Positions 1 through 5,890 of a DNA stretch of 7,428 bases are shown piece by piece (positions within the stretch are counted from its first letter, which is position 1; each line of letters opens with the position of its first letter). Both the position numbers and the translations under genes were made by a program. The notes under the pieces are model-generated. The model made no database searches and had not been told where the DNA came from. It saw only the letters and a list, made by a program, of their open reading frames with translations. The DNA comes from Desulfocapsa sp. (lineage in GTDB: Bacteria; Desulfobacterota; Desulfobulbia; Desulfobulbales; Desulfocapsaceae): NCBI GenBank assembly GCA_029934915.1, contig JAOZLI010000090.1, positions 1-7,428 on the forward strand, read 5' to 3'.

Positions 1-21
1 AAGAGTGACAAATAAATTCCT

Positions 22-2574
22 ATGAAAAAAAACGCTGAACTAAGAAAAACACTTCCCTACGTGAATAAACCGGGGCGTTACCTTGGGCATGAATATAATG
101 CAGCAATAAAAGAATGGGATGCCTGCAGCATGCATTGTGCATTGGTCTTTCCGGATTTATACGAGATAGGTATGTCCCATCAGGGCTTACAGATTCTCTA
201 TCATATTTTAAACGCCCAGGAAGACACCCTTGCCGAACGTTGCTACTGTCCTGGTCAGGATATGGAAAAACTCCTACGAGCCAAAGAACTACCATTAAGC
301 TCCCTTGAGAACAACCAGCCGCTACAAAACTTTGATCTTCTTGGCATCACCCTGCCCTACGAACTCTGCTATACTAACATCCTCACCGTCCTTGATCTGG
401 CAGAGATCCCATTATATGCAAAGGATCGTGATGACTCTATGCCCATAGTTCTGGGTGGAGGATCATGCAGTTTAAACCCGGAACCGGTTGCCGATTTCTT
501 TGATGCTATCCTGCTTGGCGATGGGGAGGAGGCGATTCTTGAAATTGCAGAATGTATTAACATATCAAAAAAGAACAAGCTTTCACGGCTCGCTATCTTA
601 ACAGAACTAGCGAAGATTCCCGGAGTCTATATTCCTTCTTTTTTCGAGGCAATCTACGACGAAACAGGTGCCTTCAAACAAACAGAAGCACTGCATTCAG
701 ACTATGAGTCAGTGAAAAGACGAGTGGTTGCTGATCTTTCCCGAATGGATCATTTGCTCAATCCACTGGTACCAAATTCCAAGATTGTACACGACAGATT
801 AGGAGTGGAAGTTGCCAGGGGATGTACTCGTGGCTGCAGATTTTGTCAGGCCGGAATCATCTACAGACCCGTACGGGAACGAACACCGGAACAAATTTTC
901 GATCTTGCCTGCAAGGGTATTGAGAATTCCGGTTTTAACGAACTTGCATTGCTGTCACTCTCCACCGGAGATTATTCCTGCCTCTCCACAGCTCTGCCAC
1001 AGCTCATGGATCGTTTTGCAAAAGAGGCTATTTCTGTTTCCATGCCCTCCATGCGTGTTGGAACCCTTACCCCAGCTCTTATGGATCAGATAAAACGGGT
1101 ACGAAAAACAGGTTTCACCCTGGCACCAGAGGCCGGAAGCGAGCGTTTGCGCCGGGTAATCAACAAAGGGATCACCGAAGAAGACCTTCTCGCCACCTCA
1201 AAGGATGCCTTTGGTCTCGGTTGGAATGTGATGAAACTCTATTTTATGATTGGTCTGCCCACGGAAACTGATGAGGATATTGAGGCCATCGCAGAACTTG
1301 CAAAAAAGACCAAACAGATTGGCAGCCAGGCCGCCACAAAGGGTCGACAGCAAATCAACGTCAGTGTTGGTACCTTTGTGCCTAAACCACATACGCCTTT
1401 TCAGTGGAACGGCCAGATTCCAATGGAAGAGAGCCGCAATAAAATTAACGCCCTGAAAAGAATGCTGCCCCGAAAAGGGATTAATCTCAAATGGCATGAT
1501 CCCGAACAGAGTTTTCTAGAGGGTGTCTTTTCCCGGGGTGACAGGCGTCTCAGTGCACTTCTTGAAACTGCCTGGAGAGATGGTGCACGGCTCGATGGCT
1601 GGTCCGATTATTTCAATCTTGCCCGTTGGCAACAGGCCGCGGAGACGTGTGGACTGAACCTTGACGACTATCTCTTGCCAAGAGATATCGATGGAGTTCT
1701 GCCCTGGCAACATCTGCAAAGCGGTATTGATGACAGTTTCCTGAAAGAGGAACTGGAAAAAGGAATGGCCGAAGGCTACACGCCTGATTGCAGGTATCAC
1801 AGTTGTCAAAAGTGCGGACTCTGTGATTTCAAGACACTTCAACCCATTGTTGTTGACAGAAAACAGGAGTTAGAACCTCCCACAGTGTCAACCGACAAAC
1901 GCATCGCAGGACAATCCCCGAAAACTGAGGATCTCCACTTTAAATATAGAGTCAACTATTCCAGGTTAGGAGATATCTGTTATCTGGGCCACCTGGAAAT
2001 CCTGCAGGTTGTGTTTCGCATCCTGCGTCGTGCCAATATTCGCACCAATTTTTCTCAAGGATTCAATCCGTCTCCAAAGGTATCTTTTGGGCCTGCACTT
2101 CCTGTGGGCACAAGGAGCATGGCTGAATATTTTATAATGGATCTGCCAAAGCCATTGTCAGACCTGAGTACGGCAAAAAACAATATGAATGAGCAGATGC
2201 CTCCGGGCCTTCTGGTACAGGATATCAGCCTGCACAGTGGTTCTATCCCGCAGCATATTATCAGTTCCTACGAACTCACCCTGGATCCTCCACTTTCAAG
2301 TGCTGACAGGGCAAGTTTTGACGATTTTATGACCAAAGACAGCTTTATCATCACACGAACCCGGAAACGAAAAACAAAGGAGATCAATATTCGTCCATTT
2401 ATCGACTCTCTGGAATTTCGAAAAGATGGAATACTTGAAATGAAAGTTATCAGCCAGGCAAGTGTGGCCGGGGTAAAGCCCTTGGAGGCAGTGGCCGCCA
2501 TTCTTGATAAACCTATGGATGATTTTTTATCATCTGAAATTTTAAAAACGGGCTGGCAGGAAATTAGGGAATAA
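22..2574 (+). CDS. Fused radical SAM protein (TIGR03960-like) with C-terminal DUF2344 domain
   Basis: 850 residues. Residues about 1-230 resemble the B12-binding-like N-terminal region of the TIGR03960 family (FPDLYEIGMSHQGLQ near 44; GGGSCSLNPEPVADFF near 145). The radical SAM core follows, with the [4Fe-4S] motif C268-x3-C272-x2-C275 inside GCTRGCRFCQAG, then LAPEAGSERLR and a GLPTETDEDI segment typical of these enzymes. A second Cys cluster, C590-x4-C595-x2-C598-x2-C601, lies before the last domain. From about 639 to the end is a DUF2344 (TIGR03936) domain (YLGHLEI, FSQGFNPSPKVSFGPALPVG). The two halves are separate proteins in some bacteria and fused in many Desulfobacterota, so the length is normal. 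The reaction is not established; cleavage of S-adenosylmethionine is expected from the motif. The ATG at 22 fits the family start, but no good ribosome binding site is visible in the 21 bases before it. No terminator is seen after the stop. Confidence 0.93.
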   Translation: MKKNAELRKTLPYVNKPGRYLGHEYNAAIKEWDACSMHCALVFPDLYEIGMSHQGLQILYHILNAQEDTLAERCYCPGQDMEKLLRAKELPLSSLENNQPLQNFDLLGITLPYELCYTNILTVLDLAEIPLYAKDRDDSMPIVLGGGSCSLNPEPVADFFDAILLGDGEEAILEIAECINISKKNKLSRLAILTELAKIPGVYIPSFFEAIYDETGAFKQTEALHSDYESVKRRVVADLSRMDHLLNPLVPNSKIVHDRLGVEVARGCTRGCRFCQAGIIYRPVRERTPEQIFDLACKGIENSGFNELALLSLSTGDYSCLSTALPQLMDRFAKEAISVSMPSMRVGTLTPALMDQIKRVRKTGFTLAPEAGSERLRRVINKGITEEDLLATSKDAFGLGWNVMKLYFMIGLPTETDEDIEAIAELAKKTKQIGSQAATKGRQQINVSVGTFVPKPHTPFQWNGQIPMEESRNKINALKRMLPRKGINLKWHDPEQSFLEGVFSRGDRRLSALLETAWRDGARLDGWSDYFNLARWQQAAETCGLNLDDYLLPRDIDGVLPWQHLQSGIDDSFLKEELEKGMAEGYTPDCRYHSCQKCGLCDFKTLQPIVVDRKQELEPPTVSTDKRIAGQSPKTEDLHFKYRVNYSRLGDICYLGHLEILQVVFRILRRANIRTNFSQGFNPSPKVSFGPALPVGTRSMAEYFIMDLPKPLSDLSTAKNNMNEQMPPGLLVQDISLHSGSIPQHIISSYELTLDPPLSSADRASFDDFMTKDSFIITRTRKRKTKEINIRPFIDSLEFRKDGILEMKVISQASVAGVKPLEAVAAILDKPMDDFLSSEILKTGWQEIRE

Positions 2575-2619
2575 AAACAAATAACTTCCGCATTTAGCCG
2601 CTCAGGTTTAGGTTAGTTT

Positions 2620-2720
2620 TTATCGGTCTGATTGAAGGAAACCGCAGGCGTAGCTGGCTACGTTGAGGATTTCGTGATTGAAGAACGATCAAAAATGGCC
2701 TGAAGATGAGATGGATAAAT
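2620..2720. repeat. Structured intergenic segment with hairpin, possible dispersed repeat
   Basis: No open frame here looks like a real protein. At 2649-2662 the sequence is a perfect 6-bp inverted repeat with a 2-base loop (cgtagc-tg-gctacg). The stem can be extended outward with two G-U pairs, a small internal loop and a GAAA/TTTC pairing, to about 2638-2672. The words 'tgattgaag' (2629 and 2675) flank the hairpin as direct repeats. The compact structure and the flanking words suggest a small dispersed repeat or a structured RNA. I cannot confirm other copies from this window. Confidence 0.35.
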
Positions 2721-2816
2721 CGGAAAGTTAATTGTTTTTCATTCCCAGGTAAATCCTGTTGCACCCTGCAGTAGTATCGTGTAAATGTTTTATGGTTGAT
2801 ATATTCCGAAACCACC

Positions 2817-2864
2817 GGGGACAGAATGATTTTCGTAAAAAGACTCGAAAAAAATTCAGTCCCC
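2817..2864. repeat. Inverted repeat of 'ggggacaga' type (MITE/REP-like)
   Basis: The left arm 2817-2835 (ggggacagaatgattttcg) and right arm 2846-2864 (cgaaaaaaattcagtcccc) are inverted copies matching at 16 of 19 positions, around a 10-base loop. The termini read ggggacagaat on one side and ggggactgaat on the other strand. The same two words occur at the right edge of the window. Repeats with such ends are commonly found beside REP-associated (RAYT, Y1-type) transposases in proteobacteria; that link is from memory, and no transposase gene is in this window. Confidence 0.7.
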
Positions 2865-2886
2865 TAAGTTCTGATGCCAAAAGAAC

Positions 2887-2987
2887 GTAGGAGCTTGCCC
2901 CTGCGAGCGCTTGTACCCTTCGTTCGGGTGATTTGCTGTAAATCACCCGCAAAAATGGTACTATCGCTCGCAGGGGCAAGCTCCTAC
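2887..2987. repeat. 101-base nested palindrome, REP-like copy 1 upstream of trpB2
   Basis: The outer arms 2887-2909 and 2965-2987 are perfect 23-base inverted repeats beginning gtaggagcttgcccc. Inside them lie a 5-bp pair (gtacc 2913-2917 / ggtac 2957-2961) and a perfect 10-bp hairpin (cgggtgattt 2925-2934 / aaatcacccg 2940-2949) with a 5-base loop. The whole unit can form a long nested hairpin or cruciform. The left end resembles the gtaggagc start of REP elements in pseudomonads. No T-run follows, so it is not a classical terminator. It ends 51 bases before the trpB2 start and could affect mRNA stability or supercoiling. Confidence 0.85.
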
Positions 2988-3025
2988 CTAAAAATCACGT
3001 TATATATGGCTCACACAAAACAATA

Positions 3026-3033
3026 TAAGGAGA
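3026..3033 (+). promoter_or_regulatory. Ribosome binding site that fixes the trpB2 start
   Basis: The sequence taaggaga lies 5 bases before ATG 3039, a strong Shine-Dalgarno match at a usable distance. It decides the start against ATG 2874 in the same frame. That upstream start would translate straight through the palindrome and has no comparable site before it. Confidence 0.8.
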
Positions 3034-3038
3034 ATCAC

Positions 3039-4385
3039 ATGACAACAAAGAAAATCGTCCTCCGCGACGATCAAATGCCCACTCAATGGTACAACGTTGG
3101 CCCTGATATTCCAAATGGCTTACTCCCCCCTCTGGATCCTGAAACCAAAGAACCCATAAGCCCGGAAAAGCTCGGTGCCATTTTCCCAATGGCTCTTCTC
3201 GAGCAGGAAATGTCTCAGGAACGTTTTGTTGATATCCCTGAAGAGGTAATGGATGTCCTCAAGATCTGGCGTCCATCTCCCTTGGTTCGTGCCAGAAGCC
3301 TTGAGCAGGCCCTTGGTACAAAATCTAAAATATATTTTAAAAACGAAGGTGTATCACCCGTTGGCTCTCATAAGCCAAACTCTGCGGTACCCCAGGCATA
3401 CTATAATGCCAAAGAAGGGATCAAACGCCTCGCCACCGAAACCGGAGCCGGCCAGTGGGGTTCTGCACTTTCTTTTGCCACCCAGAAATTTGGTATTGAA
3501 TGCAAGGTCTATATGGTTCGCGTTTCTTTTGACCAGAAGCCCTATCGTAAATCAATGATGCACACCTTTGGTGGTGAAATTGTAGCAAGTCCTAGTGAAG
3601 ACACTGTGATTGGTCGTCAAATTCGGGAACAATATCCTGATACTGCCGGATCTCTTGGTATTGCAATCTCAGAAGCCATTGAAGATGCCGCCGGACGAGA
3701 TGACACCAATTATGCCCTGGGTTCTGTTCTCAATCACGTTATCTTGCACCAGTCCATTATTGGTCTTGAAGCGCAGAAGCAGATGCAGATCGCAGGTGAC
3801 TATCCTGACGTCATTGTGGGCTGCTGTGGTGGTGGATCAAACTTTGCTGGTCTTGCATCACCCTATATACCCGATTATCTTGATGGGAAAAATATCCGTT
3901 TTGTTGGTGTAGAACCAGCATCCTGCCCAACACTCACCGCAGGAAGGCTTGCCTACGATTTTGGTGATGTGGCACAGACAACCCCACTGTTAAACATGTA
4001 CACCCTGGGACATGATTTTATCCCTCCTGGAATCCATGCCGGTGGTCTTCGTTATCATGGAATGGCGCCCATTGTTTCTGCAATGGTTCGGGAAAAAATC
4101 ATTGATCCTATCAAAGTGCATCAGATGGAATGTTTTGAAGCAGGTGTTCTCTTTGCCAGGACTGAAGGTATTATCCCAGCTCCTGAGACCTGTCATGCCA
4201 TTCGTGGTGCCATTATTGAGGCGACCCGTGAATTAGATAAACCACAGACTATTCTCTTTAACTTTTCTGGTCACGGTCTTATTGATATGGCATCCTATGA
4301 CAAATATTTCTCAGGTGATCTCCACGATTACGATTATCCAAAAGAAGCCATTGCCGCTTCCATGGAGAAATTACCAAAAATTTAG
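3039..4385 (+). CDS. trpB: Tryptophan synthase beta-like PLP enzyme (TrpB2 type)
   Basis: 448 residues, the usual length of the TrpB2 group (TIGR01415), which is longer than classical TrpB. The N-terminal extension ([21 protein letters not shown]) and RPSPLVRA segment are typical of TrpB2. Family motifs seen: PLP-binding K112 in GSHKPNSA, the catalytic-type glutamate E134 in ETGAGQWG, and the phosphate-binding glycine loop G264-G-G-S-N268. TrpB converts indole plus L-serine to L-tryptophan in the cytoplasm; TrpB2 enzymes may do this with free indole or with other partners. No trpA or other tryptophan gene adjoins it, so the physiological partner is open. It is bracketed by two copies of the same palindrome family (2887-2987 and 4413-4487). 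The frame is intact and ends in TAG. I am sure of the family and less sure that tryptophan synthesis is its main job. Confidence 0.94.
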   Translation: MTTKKIVLRDDQMPTQWYNVGPDIPNGLLPPLDPETKEPISPEKLGAIFPMALLEQEMSQERFVDIPEEVMDVLKIWRPSPLVRARSLEQALGTKSKIYFKNEGVSPVGSHKPNSAVPQAYYNAKEGIKRLATETGAGQWGSALSFATQKFGIECKVYMVRVSFDQKPYRKSMMHTFGGEIVASPSEDTVIGRQIREQYPDTAGSLGIAISEAIEDAAGRDDTNYALGSVLNHVILHQSIIGLEAQKQMQIAGDYPDVIVGCCGGGSNFAGLASPYIPDYLDGKNIRFVGVEPASCPTLTAGRLAYDFGDVAQTTPLLNMYTLGHDFIPPGIHAGGLRYHGMAPIVSAMVREKIIDPIKVHQMECFEAGVLFARTEGIIPAPETCHAIRGAIIEATRELDKPQTILFNFSGHGLIDMASYDKYFSGDLHDYDYPKEAIAASMEKLPKI

Positions 4386-4412
4386 TGGACCTTATATTTT
4401 GCTAACACTAGG

Positions 4413-4487
4413 TGTAGGAGCCCGCCCCCGCGGGCGAAGCATAGCAGTATCGCAAGCATTGATCGCCCGCAGGGGCAGGCTCCTACA
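4413..4487. repeat. 75-base palindrome, REP-like copy 2 downstream of trpB2
   Basis: Arms 4413-4437 and 4463-4487 are inverted copies matching at 23 of 25 positions around a 25-base loop. The outer part (tgtaggagc...gctcctaca) is shared with the 2887-2987 element. The inner part is GC-richer (cgcgggcg versus tgcgagcg), so the two are diverged members of one family. It starts 28 bases after the trpB2 stop and has no T-run, so intrinsic termination is unlikely. It overlaps the possible start region of the following carboxypeptidase gene. Confidence 0.85.
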
Positions 4488-5691
4488 ATTGTGCTCTCAT
4501 TCTTTTGGGATAGTTTTTCTTTTTTCCCTCATCACCTTTTCCCCTTGTCAGGCCAATGAGCTTGCTGCCATTGACAAATATATCCAAAATGGTGGATATG
4601 CCCTTAGCAAGAATGGTAAAATCACTTACTCTGACAACATCCATACCCGCTTTATTCCCGCCTCCACCATCAAACTCGTAACGAGTCTTGCGGCATTGCA
4701 CATTCTGGGACCTGATTTTCGTTTTCAGACCCATCTTTTTCTTGATTCTGAACAAAACCTTATTATTCAAGGTTTTGGTGATCCCTTTCTTGTTTCTGAA
4801 AAAGTAGATATCATCACCAGACTTGTAGCTAAACATGGCGTCACTGAAATCAACAATATCATTCTGGATGACAGTGCCTTTGCACTAGAATCAGCACCCG
4901 ATGGTTCCAGAAACTCAAGAAAACCCTACGATGTTATGTGTTCTGCTCTGGCCGTCAATTTTAATACTGTACCCCTCAAAATTTACAACCAGGCCAAAAT
5001 TCAATCCCCCGAACCGCAAACGCCCTTTTTACCATTGATGGGAGCAATAGGAAAAGAACTCTCCAGTGGAATTCACCGGGTAAATATCGATGCATTTCCC
5101 AGGCAATCGTCGTTATCAAACAGTCTCCTCTATTGCGGTCAGCTCTTTCAGTCATTACTGATGCAACATGGAATCGAAATTACAGGAAGCATTAAACGAG
5201 GACAGGTGCCAATACAAGCAGTCCCCTTACTCTCTTTTAAAGCCAGTGAAACGGTAAGTGAACTTATCGAATCCTGTCTTTTGTCTTCAAACAATTTTAT
5301 GGCAAATCAGCTTTACCTTGCCCTTGGAAGCAAAAAATATGGTTTTCCTGCAACCTGGAAAAAAGCCAAACGAGTCATGGATGATTTTATTGTAAGCGAA
5401 CTCCACCTCACCACACAGCAAATCACCATGATTGAAGGATCTGGATTATCAGAAAAGAACCGGATCACTCCAGAAGCAATGATGCAGGTATTAGAACGTT
5501 TTCGTACCCATGCTTCTTTGATTCCCATCAAATATGGAACCCGTATGAAATCAGGAACCCTGTCAAAGTCAGGAGTTTTTTGTTATGCCGGTTATATCCC
5601 AAACGGTAGAGAAAATGGATCTTTTGTTATTTTTCTTAATCAAAACAGCAACCGTCGTGATCAAATCCTGAAGTTACTTTATCGTCTATAA
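4459..5691 (+). CDS. dacB: D-alanyl-D-alanine carboxypeptidase/endopeptidase, PBP4 type (peptidase S13)
   Basis: With this start, 410 residues. All three penicillin-binding catalytic motifs are present: S69-T-I-K72, S277-N-N279 and K364-S-G366. The family signatures EGSGLSEKNRITP and AGYIPNG are also present. S13 enzymes trim or cleave peptidoglycan peptides in the periplasm. It is shorter than E. coli PBP4 (477), mainly because less sequence lies between the first two motifs. A hydrophobic signal segment (FGIVFLFSLITF, then SPCQA) comes before the mature protein. The start is uncertain: no in-frame ATG exists after trpB2. TTG 4459 gives a basic n-region (ARRGR) encoded by the palindrome; TTG 4489 gives a shorter, uncharged one; TTG 4399 gives a longer one. 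None has a strong ribosome binding site. ATG 4282 would overlap trpB2 by 104 bases and is unlikely. The gene may be co-transcribed with trpB2. Confidence 0.88.
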   Translation: MIARRGRLLQLCSHSFGIVFLFSLITFSPCQANELAAIDKYIQNGGYALSKNGKITYSDNIHTRFIPASTIKLVTSLAALHILGPDFRFQTHLFLDSEQNLIIQGFGDPFLVSEKVDIITRLVAKHGVTEINNIILDDSAFALESAPDGSRNSRKPYDVMCSALAVNFNTVPLKIYNQAKIQSPEPQTPFLPLMGAIGKELSSGIHRVNIDAFPRQSSLSNSLLYCGQLFQSLLMQHGIEITGSIKRGQVPIQAVPLLSFKASETVSELIESCLLSSNNFMANQLYLALGSKKYGFPATWKKAKRVMDDFIVSELHLTTQQITMIEGSGLSEKNRITPEAMMQVLERFRTHASLIPIKYGTRMKSGTLSKSGVFCYAGYIPNGRENGSFVIFLNQNSNRRDQILKLLYRL

Positions 5692-5717
5692 AATTCTGCA
5701 ATTACCACTAATTACTA

Positions 5718-5747
5718 TTGTTCACACAGACATTCCTAACATATTAC
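5718..5747 (+). promoter_or_regulatory. Candidate sigma-70-like promoter for the rhodanese gene
   Basis: TTGTTC at 5718-5723 and TATTAC at 5742-5747 are separated by 18 bases. The match is moderate, and AT-rich DNA offers other options further down (for example the tatatt near 5816). A start here would leave a leader of roughly 135 bases before ATG 5891. The position between two unrelated genes makes a promoter in 5692-5890 likely, but this exact site is a guess. Confidence 0.25.
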
Positions 5748-5753
5748 GATTTT

Positions 5754-5767
5754 TGTTCTTATGAACA
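5754..5767. promoter_or_regulatory. Short inverted repeat, possible operator
   Basis: tgttc-ttat-gaaca is a perfect 5-bp inverted repeat with a 4-base spacer. It lies just downstream of the candidate promoter and upstream of the rhodanese lipoprotein gene. It could be a regulator site or a chance palindrome in AT-rich DNA. No regulator gene is in the window. Confidence 0.25.
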
Positions 5768-5890
5768 TAATTCTCAAAGTGATGAATATTGCTACCAACT
5801 TAAAAAAAGCTGTGATATATTATTTTATGATAATCAGTTTCAGGTGGAGAGAGAACTCTTTACTTATTATTTCTTTAAAATGGAGGAAAC

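Noticed and set aside
1..15. Possible tail of an upstream gene (aag agt gac aaa taa)
   Set aside because: Five codons are too few to tell a gene end from chance.
2887..2987. Intrinsic terminator for the radical SAM gene or attenuator of trpB2
   Set aside because: The stem is very long, nested and shared with another locus, and no T-run follows; a repeat element fits better. No Trp-rich leader peptide was seen.
2874..3038. N-terminal extension of trpB2 from ATG 2874
   Set aside because: The extra 55 residues are translated from the palindrome, are unlike TrpB2 proteins, and have no ribosome binding site. ATG 3039 has a strong one.
4282..4458. Carboxypeptidase start at ATG 4282 inside trpB2
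   Set aside because: It would overlap trpB2 by 104 bases, and the extra residues are not like a signal peptide or the S13 family.
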